A DNA stretch of 64,000 nucleotides from contig NZ_AP027149.1 of the NCBI RefSeq assembly GCF_027925445.1, forward strand, positions 682,001 through 746,000. The letters run 5' to 3'. Below, one piece after another: positions 19,549 through 28,163 of the stretch. A model generated the notes under the pieces. It was not told the DNA's origin. It did no database searches and saw only the letters and a program-made list of their open reading frames with translations. Source of the stretch: Methylocystis bryophila. GTDB lineage: Bacteria > Pseudomonadota > Alphaproteobacteria > Rhizobiales > Beijerinckiaceae. The translations under genes were made by a program, and so were the position numbers. Every line of letters begins with the position of its first letter. The stretch's first letter is position 1.

Positions 19549-20292
19549 TCACGCTGCGCCTTGCGTCTTCAAGAAGGCGAGCATCCGGGCGAAAGCGTCG
19601 CGCGCGGGAGCGTCTCGATAGCTCTCGCGATAATCCGCGAAAAAGGCGTGCGGCGCGTCCGGATAGACCATGATCTCGCCTTTCGCCGGCGCTGCGCTCA
19701 GGCGCGCGCGCATTTGCTCGACGAGCGGCGGGGGGATCGAGGGATCGGCGCCGCCGTAGAGCCCCAGATAGGGAACTGAAAGCCTGTCCGCGACGTCGAT
19801 CGGCCACTGCGGCTGATTCTTTGTGCGTTCGCCGTCGAGGCGTCCGTACCAGGGAACGACCGCCTTCAGCTTTGGGTTATGGGCCGCATAGAGCCAGGCC
19901 ATGCGCCCGCCCCAGCAGAAGCCCGTGATCGCGGCCCGAGCGGCGTCGCCGCCTGATGAATCCGCGAAAGCGAGCGCCGCGTCGAAGTCGCGCATGGCCT
20001 CCTCGTCCGGAACCTTCATGATGATCGCCCGGATCGCCGCCAAGTCGGTCTCCTTCGCGGGATCGCCCACGCGAAAAAAGAAATCGGGGGCGATGGCGAG
20101 ATAGCCCTCGGCCGCGAAGCGACGAACGACGTCGCGAATGTGATCGTTGAGGCCGAAGATTTCCGCGACGATGATCAAGATCGGCGGATGCGCGGCTTCC
20201 GTGGGCCTCGCCATATAGGCCGGCATGTCGCCAATCCGCGCTTCTTTCGCATCTATCGGTCTCGGGGCGCCTTGGCTCAAGGGTTGCGGCAT
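19549..20292 (-). CDS. Dienelactone hydrolase-family protein
   Basis: 247 residues of alpha/beta-hydrolase fold. The triad is visible: nucleophile Cys in GFCWGG, Asp in YGGADPSIP, and His in DAPHAFF; the VAEIFGLN loop holds the glutamate that activates the cysteine in carboxymethylenebutenolidases. No signal peptide. Substrate may be a dienelactone or another small lactone/ester; no catabolic genes are nearby to define it. Its 3' end is followed at once by a family A repeat. Confidence 0.9.
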   Translation of the reverse strand: MPQPLSQGAPRPIDAKEARIGDMPAYMARPTEAAHPPILIIVAEIFGLNDHIRDVVRRFAAEGYLAIAPDFFFRVGDPAKETDLAAIRAIIMKVPDEEAMRDFDAALAFADSSGGDAARAAITGFCWGGRMAWLYAAHNPKLKAVVPWYGRLDGERTKNQPQWPIDVADRLSVPYLGLYGGADPSIPPPLVEQMRARLSAAPAKGEIMVYPDAPHAFFADYRESYRDAPARDAFARMLAFLKTQGAA

Positions 20293-20446
20293 GGCTCGAT
20301 CCTTTCAGGCTGCTCCACGACAGGATTTTGGCCGCGTCGAGGCGGCTTCTCAAGTTCGCAAAAGAACTGTATAGGCCCGCCCCGAGCCTTATGCGGGAGA
20401 GGTTGCGCGCTGCGTCTCTTCGCAAAAGGCCATGGAAGGTCGCTGG

Positions 20447-22405
20447 ATGGCCGAGAATACGACTGCGCAAAGGCTGGGAGCCGAGCCTTCGCAAGCCGGC
20501 GTTCCGGCGGATGATTCCACCGAGGCGCATGTCAAGGCGCCGCTGCCGGCGCTCGTCTTGGGCGCCATTGGCGTCGTTTACGGCGACATCGGCACGAGCC
20601 CCCTCTATGCGCTGCGCGAGTCGCTCTCGCACGCCTCCAAGGCGGGGGAGCTGACGCAAGGGGCGATCATCGGCGCGACCTCGCTTTTGATCTACGCGCT
20701 GATCTTCACGGTCACAGCCAAATATGTGCTGTTCCTGATGCGCGCCGACAATCGCGGCGAGGGCGGCATCCTGTCGCTGATGGCGCTCGCGCAGTCGGCG
20801 TTGGGCCGCCGCGCCCAGATCGTTTTCCTTCTCGGCGTCGCCGGCGCGGCGCTGTTTTCCGGCGATGCGATCATCACCCCTGCGATCTCAGTGCTCTCGG
20901 CCGTCGAAGGGCTCGACCTCGTGACGGAGCGATTCAAGGATTACGTCAACGTCAAGGAATACGTGCTGCCGATCACGATCGCGATTCTCATCGCGCTCTT
21001 TTGGGTGCAGAACCATGGCACGGCGAGGGTCGCCGCTTTTTTCGGCCCGATCATGGTCATCTTCTTTCTCGTGATCGGAGCGCTCGGCGCTCTGCACATT
21101 CCCGACGCGCCGCAAACGCTCTACGCCTTCAATCCCCTAAACGGCTTGCGCTTTCTGCTCACTCACGGTTGGCTCGGCTTCGCGGTGCTGGGCTCCGTCT
21201 TCCTGGGCGTGACGGGCGCGGAGGCGCTTTACGCCGACATGGGCCATTTCGGACGCCTGCCAATCCAGGCGGCTTGGAGCTTCTTCGTGCTGCCGGCGCT
21301 GCTGCTCAACTATCTCGGGCAGGGCGCGCTGATCCTCTCGGACCCGACCACGATCGACAATCCCTTCTTTCGTCTTGCCCCCGAATGGGGCCTGTTGCCG
21401 CTCGCGCTGGTGATCCTCTCCACAATCGCGACAGTCATTGCGAGCCAAGCCGTCGTCACCGGCGCCTTCTCGCTGGTGCGGCAAGCGATCCAGCTCGGCC
21501 TCTTGCCTCGTCTCGAGATCACGCACACCTCGGCGATGCAGGAAGGCCAAATTTATATCGCCCGCGTCAATCGGCTCCTGCTTGTCGGGGTGCTGATCCT
21601 CGTCGTCCTGTTCAAGAGCTCCTCGGCGCTCGCTTCCGCCTATGGCATCGCCGTGACCGGCACGATGGTGACCACCACCGCGCTTGCTTTCGTCGTCGTC
21701 TGGAAGCGCTGGCGTTGGCCCTTGTGGGCGGCCGTTCCTTTCGTTTCGGCCTTTCTCGTCGTCGATCTGGCCTTCCTGGCCGCCAATCTGATGAAGGTCG
21801 TCGACGGCGGATGGGTGCCGCTGCTGCTCGGCGCCTGTTCGATGGTGGTCATGTGGACATGGGTGCGCGGCACGCATCTCCTGGCGGAAAAGACGCACCG
21901 CGACTCGATTCCAATTTGCGATCTCATCGCGATGCTCGAGAAGTCGAAGCCAACGCGGGTCAAGGGCACAGCGGTGTTCCTGACGAGCGACCCCAATGTC
22001 GCGCCCGCCGCGTTGATGCACAATCTCAAGCACAACAAGGTGCTCCACGAGCGCGTGCTCGTGATCTCCGTCGTGACCAAGGACGTGCCGCGCGTCTTCA
22101 AGCGCTTCGAGATCGAAAGGCTCTCCGACGACTTCACGCGAATACTGCTCTATTATGGGTTCATGGAAAGCCCGCGCGTGCCGGCGGCGCTCGCGCAGAT
22201 GCGCAAGGCGGGTCTCAAATACGACATCATGACGACGTCTTTCTTCCTGGGTCGGCGCTCGATCGTCGAAAGCTCCGGCTCGGAAATGCCCGGCTGGCAG
22301 GATAAGCTCTATATTGCGCTCACCCATCAGGCGGCGAACGCCACGGACTTCTTCTCTATTCCGTCGGATCGTGTCGTGGAGCTCGGGGCGCGCGTAAAAA
22401 TCTGA
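20447..22405 (+). CDS. kup: Potassium uptake protein Kup
   Basis: 652 residues from the ATG at 20447, chosen because GGAAGG lies 7 bp upstream (an ATG 15 bp earlier is in frame). The N-terminal GAIGVVYGDIGTSPLYALRE signature of KUP transporters is followed by about twelve hydrophobic segments, including GGILSLMALAQ and GDAIITPAISVLSAVEG, and a C-terminal cytoplasmic region of ~180 residues (TAVFLTSDPNVAPAALMHNLKHNKVLHE). It imports K+ by H+ symport in the inner membrane. Length is typical. Confidence 0.96.
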   Translation: MAENTTAQRLGAEPSQAGVPADDSTEAHVKAPLPALVLGAIGVVYGDIGTSPLYALRESLSHASKAGELTQGAIIGATSLLIYALIFTVTAKYVLFLMRADNRGEGGILSLMALAQSALGRRAQIVFLLGVAGAALFSGDAIITPAISVLSAVEGLDLVTERFKDYVNVKEYVLPITIAILIALFWVQNHGTARVAAFFGPIMVIFFLVIGALGALHIPDAPQTLYAFNPLNGLRFLLTHGWLGFAVLGSVFLGVTGAEALYADMGHFGRLPIQAAWSFFVLPALLLNYLGQGALILSDPTTIDNPFFRLAPEWGLLPLALVILSTIATVIASQAVVTGAFSLVRQAIQLGLLPRLEITHTSAMQEGQIYIARVNRLLLVGVLILVVLFKSSSALASAYGIAVTGTMVTTTALAFVVVWKRWRWPLWAAVPFVSAFLVVDLAFLAANLMKVVDGGWVPLLLGACSMVVMWTWVRGTHLLAEKTHRDSIPICDLIAMLEKSKPTRVKGTAVFLTSDPNVAPAALMHNLKHNKVLHERVLVISVVTKDVPRVFKRFEIERLSDDFTRILLYYGFMESPRVPAALAQMRKAGLKYDIMTTSFFLGRRSIVESSGSEMPGWQDKLYIALTHQAANATDFFSIPSDRVVELGARVKI

Positions 22406-22512
22406 TTTTGCACAAAACTCTGCGATGAAATATTTCCGCAAGTGCGTGATCAAATCATAGAGCTGGGGCTGGCGCCGGCGTATAAGCAAACCGAGGCGAC
22501 GGAGGAGAGGCC

Positions 22513-22680
22513 TTGAAGAAGCGGTCGCTGGCCCAAGATATCAGCCTTGTGTTGGCGGTCAAGGCCGCGGCGATCGCCGCGCTCTACTTCGCTTTCTTCG
22601 CTGGTTCTCACCGTCCGCATGTCACACCGCAGACAATGACTGCGCTTATATCCGGCCCTGTTCCCCCAGCCACGCGCTAA
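22513..22680 (+). CDS. cydP: Cytochrome bd oxidase small subunit CydP
   Basis: A 55-residue gene with a perfect GGAGGAGAGG ribosome site before a TTG start. A short basic N-terminus (KKRSLAQDIS) leads into one transmembrane helix (LVLAVKAAAIAALYFAFFAG), and a hydrophilic tail ends PPATR. This is the pattern of CydP, the extra small subunit encoded upstream of cydA in many proteobacteria. The stop is 23 bp before the cydA start, so the four genes cydP-cydA-cydB-cydX form one operon. Confidence 0.8.
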   Translation: MKKRSLAQDISLVLAVKAAAIAALYFAFFAGSHRPHVTPQTMTALISGPVPPATR

Positions 22681-22703
22681 CCCCCGAGCGAGGAGAAATC
22701 CAG

Positions 22704-24257
22704 ATGGACGGTCTCGACGTTGCGACCTTGTCGCGGCTTCAATTCGCCTTGACCGCACTTTACCATTTTCTCTTCGTTCCCTTGACCCTCGGGCTCGCCT
22801 GGCTGCTCGCGATCATGGAGAGCGTCTATGTGATGACCGGACGCACGGTCTGGCGCGACGCGACCAAGTTCTGGGGCACGCTTTTTGGCATCAACTTCGC
22901 GATGGGCGTGGCGACCGGCGTGACGATGGAGTTCCAGTTCGGCACGAATTGGAGCTATTACTCCCATTATGTCGGCGACATCTTCGGCGCGCCGCTCGCC
23001 ATCGAGGGCATCCTCGCCTTCTTTCTCGAGGCGACCTTCGTCGGGCTCTTTTTCTTCGGCTGGAATCGCCTCAGCAAGGTGCAGCATCTCGCGACGACCT
23101 GGCTGGTCGCGCTTGGCAGCAATCTTTCGGCGCTCTGGATTCTCGTCGCCAACAGTTGGATGCTCAATCCCGTTGGCTCCGAGTTCAATCCGAAGACGAT
23201 GCGCATGGAGTTGACCTCCTTTACCGAGGTCCTGTTCAATCCCGTCGCGCAGTCGAAATTCGTGCATACGGTCAGCGCCGGCTATGTGACCGGGGCGATG
23301 TTCGTCCTCTCGATCAGCGCCTATTACATGCTGCGCGGTCGCCATTTCGATATTGCGCGCCGCTCCTTCCACGTCGCCGCGAGCTTCGGCCTGGCCTCGG
23401 CGCTCTCGGTCGTCGTGCTTGGCGACGAGAGCGGCTACACCACCGGCCTCAATCAAAAAATGAAGATCGCCGCAATCGAGGCGATGTGGGAGACGGAGCC
23501 CGCTCCGGCCCCCTTTACGCTTGTTGGCGTTCCGGACCTCGAGACGGAAAGGACGAAATATGCGGTCGAAATTCCCTGGGTCCTGGGCTTGATCGCGACG
23601 CGCTCTCTCGACGGGACGGTCGAAGGCATTCATCCGCTCGTCCAGAAGACGGAAGAGCGCATCCGCACTGGGCTCCCGGCGTATAAATGGCTCCAGAAAG
23701 CCGGCGGCGGGTCCGATTCCATTCCCCCCGACCTGAAGACCTCCTTCGGGGACCTCGGTTACGCCCTTCTGCTCAAGGGCGTCAGGCCTGATGTCGAGAA
23801 TGCGACGGACGACGAGATCAAGAAGGCGGCGCATTCCGTCATTCCCAATGTGCCCGTGCTGTTCTGGTCGTTCCGCGTCATGGTGGCGTTGGGCTTTTAC
23901 TTCATCGCGCTGTTCGGCGCGGCCTTTTATCTCTCGAGCCGTCGACGCTGCGGCAAGTCGAAGCTCTTCCTGCGCGTCGCCCTCTGGAGCCTGCCGCTGC
24001 CCTGGGTGGCCGCCGAGCTCGGCTGGATCGTCGCCGAATATGGCCGCCAGCCCTGGATCATCGACGGCGTGATGCCGACCTTCCTCGGCGTCTCGAACAT
24101 ACCGGCGAGCAATGTCTGGGCGAGCCTCATCGGCTTCGTCGTCTTCTACAGCGGGCTGGCCATCGTCGAGCTGATGCTCATGTTTAAATATGTGAAGCTG
24201 GGCCCGGAGGAGTCTAAGGTCTCCTCGCCAGAGCTCGTTTCCCTCCCGGCAGAGTAA
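22704..24257 (+). CDS. cydA: Cytochrome bd ubiquinol oxidase subunit I
   Basis: 517 residues with a GAGGAG ribosome site. His21 in ALYHFLF corresponds to the heme b595 ligand and the RLQFALTALYH start is diagnostic. The H in SKFVHTVSAGYV and a Met in the later region match heme b558 ligands; the quinol Q-loop (about residues 250-365) is of the long E. coli-type, with GLNQKMK near its start; GRQPWIIDGVMPT follows. The enzyme is a high-affinity, cyanide-tolerant terminal oxidase. No cydDC assembly exporter lies in the window. Confidence 0.97.
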   Translation: MDGLDVATLSRLQFALTALYHFLFVPLTLGLAWLLAIMESVYVMTGRTVWRDATKFWGTLFGINFAMGVATGVTMEFQFGTNWSYYSHYVGDIFGAPLAIEGILAFFLEATFVGLFFFGWNRLSKVQHLATTWLVALGSNLSALWILVANSWMLNPVGSEFNPKTMRMELTSFTEVLFNPVAQSKFVHTVSAGYVTGAMFVLSISAYYMLRGRHFDIARRSFHVAASFGLASALSVVVLGDESGYTTGLNQKMKIAAIEAMWETEPAPAPFTLVGVPDLETERTKYAVEIPWVLGLIATRSLDGTVEGIHPLVQKTEERIRTGLPAYKWLQKAGGGSDSIPPDLKTSFGDLGYALLLKGVRPDVENATDDEIKKAAHSVIPNVPVLFWSFRVMVALGFYFIALFGAAFYLSSRRRCGKSKLFLRVALWSLPLPWVAAELGWIVAEYGRQPWIIDGVMPTFLGVSNIPASNVWASLIGFVVFYSGLAIVELMLMFKYVKLGPEESKVSSPELVSLPAE

Positions 24258-24272
24258 GAGGAGACGTAAGCC

Positions 24273-25412
24273 ATGATCGACTACGGAATCCTGCGTCTCA
24301 TTTGGTGGGCGCTCCTCGGCGTGCTCTTGATCGGCTTCGCGGTCCTCGACGGTTTCGATCTCGGGGTCGCCATGTTGCACCCCTTCGTCGCAAGGAACGA
24401 CGCCGAGCGTCGCGTGTCGATGAACACGATCGGCCCGGTCTGGGAAGGCAATCAAATCTGGTTCGTGCTCGGCGGCGGCGCCGTCTTCGCCGCCTGGCCG
24501 GTGCTCTATTCCGTCTCCTTCTCAGGCTTCTATCTCGCGATGATGCTGGTGCTGATCGGCTTCATCCTGCGTCCGGTGGCGCTGACCTATCGTTCGAAGC
24601 GACCCTCGCCGGTCTGGCGTGCGACTTGGGATTACGCCTTCTTCGTCGCGGGCCTCATTCCTTCGCTCGTCTTCGGCGTGGCCTTCGGCAATCTCCTGCT
24701 CGGCGCTCCCTTCTATTTCCAGAGCGGCCTCAATGTCCTGTATCAGGGCAATCTTCTGGGGCTTCTCAATCCCTTCGCGCTACTCTGCGGCCTGGTCAGC
24801 ATCGCCATGCTGGTCATGCAGGGCGGGAGCTACCTCGCCGTGAAGACGGAAGGCGAGGTCGCGGCGCGGGCGCGACGCTATGGCGCCGTGGCGGCGATCG
24901 CGCTTGCTCTGCTCTTTGCGGTCGCGGGTTTGCTGGTCTGGAAGTTCGTCGAGGGATATGTCTGGCAGGGCGCGCCGGACTGGGAAGGCCCCTCCAACCC
25001 GACGCTGAAGACCGTCACGCGTCAGGCGGGCGCCTGGCTCGCGAATTATGGTCGCGCGCCGATCACGATCGCTCTGCCAATCCTCGGGTTGGTCGGGGCG
25101 GTGGGCGCGGCCGTGACGCTCTTTGCGGGATGGGCCAGGACGGCCCTCACGCTAAGCAGCGCCGCGATCGCTGGCGTGATCCTGACGGCGGGGGTGAGCC
25201 TCTTTCCCTTCCTCATGCCCTCCTCGAGCTATCCGGACCATAGTCTGACCGTGTGGGATTCATCCTCCAGCCGGTCGACGCTGTTTCTGATGCTGCTCGT
25301 CGTGGTCGTGTTCCTGCCCATCGTGCTCGCCTACACCTTCTGGGCCTATCGCGTTTTCCGCGGCCTCGTGAGCGTGGCGGCGATCGAGCGCGGCGACGAT
25401 TACAACTACTGA
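24273..25412 (+). CDS. cydB: Cytochrome bd ubiquinol oxidase subunit II
   Basis: 379 residues, starting 15 bp after cydA. Typical CydB: LIGFAVLDGFDLGVAMLHPF near the N-terminus (with the conserved acidic residue of the proton channel), GPVWEGNQIWFVLGGGA, about nine transmembrane helices, and PFLMPSSSYPDHSLTVWDSSSS near the C-terminus. It pairs with CydA in the inner membrane. The stop is followed by cydX after 15 bp. Confidence 0.97.
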   Translation: MIDYGILRLIWWALLGVLLIGFAVLDGFDLGVAMLHPFVARNDAERRVSMNTIGPVWEGNQIWFVLGGGAVFAAWPVLYSVSFSGFYLAMMLVLIGFILRPVALTYRSKRPSPVWRATWDYAFFVAGLIPSLVFGVAFGNLLLGAPFYFQSGLNVLYQGNLLGLLNPFALLCGLVSIAMLVMQGGSYLAVKTEGEVAARARRYGAVAAIALALLFAVAGLLVWKFVEGYVWQGAPDWEGPSNPTLKTVTRQAGAWLANYGRAPITIALPILGLVGAVGAAVTLFAGWARTALTLSSAAIAGVILTAGVSLFPFLMPSSSYPDHSLTVWDSSSSRSTLFLMLLVVVVFLPIVLAYTFWAYRVFRGLVSVAAIERGDDYNY

Positions 25413-25427
25413 AAGGAGCGCAAGCCG

Positions 25428-25529
25428 ATGTGGTATTTTTCCTGGGTTCTCGGCCTCGGCCTCGCCTGCTCCTTCGCGATCCTCAACGCAATGTGGCTGG
25501 AGCTTGAGGAATACAGTGAGGAGAAGTAG
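25428..25529 (+). CDS. cydX: Cytochrome bd oxidase small subunit CydX
   Basis: 33 residues with a GAAAGGAG ribosome site. The sequence MWYFSWVLGLGLA, then AILNAMWLE and an acidic tail EEYSEEK, is the CydX/YbgT pattern: a single helix that stabilises the bd oxidase, with the conserved W and E residues. The TAG stop (25527-25529) is the first triplet of a family B half-repeat. Confidence 0.95.
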   Translation: MWYFSWVLGLGLACSFAILNAMWLELEEYSEEK

Positions 25530-25585
25530 CTCGATCACGCTGCGTTGAGGCGGAATCGCCTGAATGCGGAAAGCGTGATCGATTA
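25527..25585 (-). repeat. Family B half-repeat between cydX and folA
   Basis: Only the right module of family B, in reverse orientation: GATCACGCTGCG and CGTGATC arms around AGGCGGAATCGCCT. It begins with the TAG stop of cydX and ends with the TA of the folA stop (TAA on the minus strand), so both convergent genes terminate at its borders. The hairpin could also act as a terminator. Confidence 0.85.
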
Positions 25586-26098
25586 GCCCCGGCGCCGCTC
25601 GAGCGTCACGAAGGCGTAGTCGGCCTCGTCCCTCGGACCGCGCTCCGGCGCGACGCGCGCCGTCTCTCTCCACCTGGCGAGATCGAAGGGCGGGAGATAG
25701 GCGTCGCCTTCGGGAGCGAGGTCGATCTCGGTGAGCTCGACGCGGTCGGTGGCCTCGAGCAAGGCGCGATAGATTTCGCCGCCGCCGCCGATGCAGATTT
25801 CCTTCGCTCCCGAAGCGCGGGCGATTTCGCGCGCAATCTCCAGCGCTTCGTCTGGGCTTCGGGCGAAACGCGCGCCGGGCGCCGAGAGGCTCGGGCGCCG
25901 CGTCACGATCACGAGCTCGCGGCCCAGCAAGGGGCGCGGCAGCGCCTCGAAGGTGCGCCGCCCCATGATCAAGGGCTTCCCCATCGTCAACGCCTTGAAG
26001 CGTTTGAGATCACCGGAAATGCGCCAGGGAAGGCCGCCCTCGGCCCCTATGACGCCGTTTTTCGCCACGGCGACGATCGCGACGACCTCGGGCTTCAC
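25583..26098 (-). CDS. folA: Dihydrofolate reductase
   Basis: 171 residues from the GTG at 26098, with GGGCGG a few bases upstream; the longer frame to 26263 translates a repeat. DHFR features: AVAKNGVIGAEGGLPWRISGDLKRFK (Met20-loop region with catalytic acidic residue position), IMGRRTFEALPRPLLGRELVIVTR for NADPH, ICIGGGGEIYRALL, and a C-terminal YAFVTLERR strand. It reduces dihydrofolate to tetrahydrofolate. thyA is not adjacent. Both flanks are repeats, so the gene is isolated between mobile palindromes. Confidence 0.95.
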   Translation of the reverse strand: MKPEVVAIVAVAKNGVIGAEGGLPWRISGDLKRFKALTMGKPLIMGRRTFEALPRPLLGRELVIVTRRPSLSAPGARFARSPDEALEIAREIARASGAKEICIGGGGEIYRALLEATDRVELTEIDLAPEGDAYLPPFDLARWRETARVAPERGPRDEADYAFVTLERRRG

Positions 26099-26110
26099 GC
26101 CGGTCCGCCC

Positions 26111-26222
26111 AGAGCAAGTCCCGGAAAACTGCGAAGCGGCCTTCCGAACAGGACTTGCTCTAAGATTTTGATTTGGAGCCGGTCCTTTGCAATCGCGTGA
26201 CTCCACGCGATCGGGACGCGCT
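26111..26222 (+). repeat. Variant of family A repeat (A-type left module, different right module)
   Basis: Starts AGAGCAAGTCCCGG and shares with family A the CTGCGAAGCGG core and the AGATTTTGATTTGG spacer, but the right palindrome is AATCGCGTGA...CGCGATCGGGACGCGCTCT. The same right module ends the element at 352-485. It lies 12 bp upstream of the folA start and is directly joined to a family B copy. Confidence 0.8.
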
Positions 26223-26340
26223 CTCGAGCGCGATGCGAAAAAATGGACGCCGGTTTTTCGCACAAAACGCGCGCTCTACCTTTTTGGAATCGATCACCTT
26301 TTCCGCGTTCAGGCGATTCCGCCTGAGCGCCGCGTGATCT
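26216..26340 (+). repeat. Palindromic intergenic repeat, family B (forward copy)
   Basis: GAGCGCGATGCGAAAAAATGG start, CCGGTTTTTCGCAC core, then GGAATCGATCACC spacer and the CAGGCGATTCCGCCTG palindrome ending CGTGATC. It is fused head-to-tail with the preceding A-variant, making a 230-bp mosaic. Confidence 0.85.
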
Positions 26341-26396
26341 GCCGCTTCTCCATTTCACAGATTTTATCAGTCCCCGCTCCGCCTGTCTCCGACCCT

Positions 26397-26505
26397 GGAG
26401 CGCGATGTGGAAAAGTGGAACCGGTTTCTCGCGCCTATCCACTAAGTACTTGAATTTAAGCAGTTATCTGAGTTTGAGAGATTCCGCTCAAACGACGCCT
26501 GATCT
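26397..26505 (+). repeat. Degenerate family B repeat
   Basis: Recognisable by GGAGCGCGATGTGG, AAGTGGAACCGGTTTCTCGC and a final ATTCCGCTCAAACGACGCCTGATC, but much diverged and with a different spacer. It fills the stretch between the folA leader and nepR; the remaining ~150 bp to 26663 shows only a weak further resemblance (CGCCGGTTTTTCGACAC at about 26577) and no gene. Confidence 0.55.
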
Positions 26506-26663
26506 AGCTGAGAAGTAACCTTTCAGCAATAATAAGGTGTTAACTATGAAGATTGGGAAAACCGTAGAAACATCTACGCCGGTTTTTCGACACGAACCGA
26601 CCTTATTCTCGACCCAGGCGCATTTGAAGCTGCCTGCTCCCGGGAAAGTCTGGAGGGTCTCAG

Positions 26664-26942
26664 ATGCGTTCGAAACCGTCGCCCGCGCTTCAGGTCAGCG
26701 AGCAAATCGGCAAGGAGCTGAGAGCGATCTACGACGGAGTCCTCCATGAGCCGATTCCCGACCGGTTTCGCGCGCTGATCGAGCGTTTGGGAGAAGAGGC
26801 GGGATCGGCGGCGCCAGATCCGCGACTGGCCTCGACTCTCGCTCCGCAGCCAGCCTCCTCCCCCACTCGCTTGGGCCCGGTAGAGCGCGATGCGAAAAAG
26901 TGGAAACCGGTTTTTCGCACAAATCGCGCTCTAAACTTTTAG
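26664..26942 (+). CDS. nepR: NepR-family anti-sigma factor, with repeat-encoded C-terminal tail
   Basis: 92 residues with GGAGGG before the ATG. The central segment IGKELRAIYDGVLHEPIPDRF followed by ALIERLGEE is the NepR signature (two short helices with the PxPxRF turn). NepR sequesters the ECF sigma factor EcfG and is released by phosphorylated PhyR in the alphaproteobacterial general stress response. Neither phyR nor ecfG lies in the window, so this is an orphan or second copy. Residues after about 73 (ERDAKKWKPVFRTNRAL) are translated from the family B repeat, which also provides the stop. Confidence 0.75.
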   Translation: MRSKPSPALQVSEQIGKELRAIYDGVLHEPIPDRFRALIERLGEEAGSAAPDPRLASTLAPQPASSPTRLGPVERDAKKWKPVFRTNRALNF

Positions 26943-26995
26943 AATCGATCACGTTTTCTGCCCTCAGGCGACTCCGCCTGAACGCAGCGTGATCT
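26881..26995 (+). repeat. Palindromic intergenic repeat, family B (forward copy), overlapping the nepR end
   Basis: Starts TAGAGCGCGATGCG; left palindrome arms GAGCGCGAT/ATCGCGCTC around AACCGGTT; spacer CTAAACTTTTAGAATC; right palindrome CAGGCGACTCCGCCTG with GATCACG/CGTGATC arms. The nepR frame crosses the first TAG out of frame and stops at a TAG in the spacer (26940). Confidence 0.9.
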
Positions 26996-27140
26996 CGCGC
27001 TCCCGCGCTCCTAGCGGGTCTGCGCGACCTCTGCAGAAGCTGCCGGGCAGCGTGCGACCCGATGCCGCGCGTATTTTACTCTCTCAGCAGATAGACTTCG
27101 CTCCACGCCAGGAATTTTACTGGACAAGTTCGGAGCGACA

Positions 27141-28163
27141 ATGTCCGAGGGATCGGATCCATTCGCGTCGCCGGGAGCCTTCAGAATGGCTCTGGCGCTC
27201 TCGGTCTTTCTGCATCACACGACGAGCTACAATATCGGCATGTCGGCCGTGCTGATTTTCTTCGTCTTGAGCGGCTATTGGGTCGCAACCATGTGGGCCG
27301 CGACCTATTCGAAGACGCGCGCGCCCTATCTCACCTTTGTCGTCTCGCGCTTCTGGCGCATCGCGCCGGTCTTCGCGCTGTGCTCGGTGATCACCTGGGG
27401 GCTGCTCTATTGGCGTGGCGAAGCGCCCGCCGTGATCGGAAGCCACGCCCGTCAGGTTTTCTCGAACCTCTTCATCCTGGGCTACAACAGCTTGCCCTTT
27501 CAGGCCAATGTGCCGGGCTGGTCGCTCGATATGGAGCTGCAGTTCTATTTGGTCGCGCCTCTCGTCATTTTCCTTCTCTCGAAAAGCATCCACGTCCTCG
27601 CCATTTTCGTTTTGACCACGGTGCTGTCGCAATGGCTCGGAGGGGCGGCGACAGTCGCGCCCTTCATCATCTTCTTCGCGCTCGGCGTCGCCTCGGCGAT
27701 CTATGGCCTGAAGCCGAGCCGCGCGCTCGCCTACCGGTCCCTTCTCGCTACGCTCGCGCTGCTATTTATCTTCGCGGCGCTGTTCGTGAAGAACATCGCG
27801 CTGGGCGAGCTGCAGGGCAGAGACCTCGTGGCCTTGAGCAGCACGAGCAATCTTCTCGTCGCGGTGATGATGACGCCCTTCGCGCTTTATACGGTGCGAC
27901 AGAAGAGCGGCCCGGTCGACCGCATGCTCGGCGATCTGACCTATATTGTCTATCTGCTACATTGGCCTGTGCTCGGCGCGATTCAGACCGGCGAGGGATC
28001 CTACGGGAACCGCCTATGGCTCTGCTCCGAGGCGCTCGTCATCATTCTGGCCGTGTCTTTTGTGGTTTGGCGATACTTCGATCATCCGCTCAACCAATGG
28101 CGCGCCGCCTGGGTTGCGAGCCGAAAGCTGCCGGCTTCGGCGGCGGCGCGATTTGCCGGCTGA
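27141..28163 (+). CDS. Acyltransferase family 3 membrane protein
   Basis: 340 residues, about ten hydrophobic segments. The FRMALALSVFLHH start contains the family's catalytic His pair position, followed by MSAVLIFFVLSGYW, SRFWRIAPVFAL and NVPGWSLDMELQFYLVAPL, which are hallmarks of the OatA/NodX/ExoZ membrane O-acyltransferases. They transfer acetyl or succinyl groups to exported sugars. The target glycan is unknown. The start is uncertain between the ATG at 27141 and one at 27186. Codon use and G+C match its neighbours. Confidence 0.85.
   Translation: MSEGSDPFASPGAFRMALALSVFLHHTTSYNIGMSAVLIFFVLSGYWVATMWAATYSKTRAPYLTFVVSRFWRIAPVFALCSVITWGLLYWRGEAPAVIGSHARQVFSNLFILGYNSLPFQANVPGWSLDMELQFYLVAPLVIFLLSKSIHVLAIFVLTTVLSQWLGGAATVAPFIIFFALGVASAIYGLKPSRALAYRSLLATLALLFIFAALFVKNIALGELQGRDLVALSSTSNLLVAVMMTPFALYTVRQKSGPVDRMLGDLTYIVYLLHWPVLGAIQTGEGSYGNRLWLCSEALVIILAVSFVVWRYFDHPLNQWRAAWVASRKLPASAAARFAG

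Noticed and set aside
21137..22489. 450-codon minus-strand frame opposite kup
   Set aside because: Antisense shadow; kup is certain on the other strand.
22677..24455. 592-codon minus-strand frame opposite cydA
   Set aside because: Antisense shadow of a well-conserved gene with extreme His/Arg/Asp composition.
25583..26263. N-terminal extension of dihydrofolate reductase
   Set aside because: The extra 55 residues are a translation of the repeat region; the GTG at 26098 gives the normal length.
26111..26995. Possible CRISPR array, given clustered repeats
   Set aside because: Repeats are long, palindromic and diverged, with no regular spacers; no cas genes in the window.
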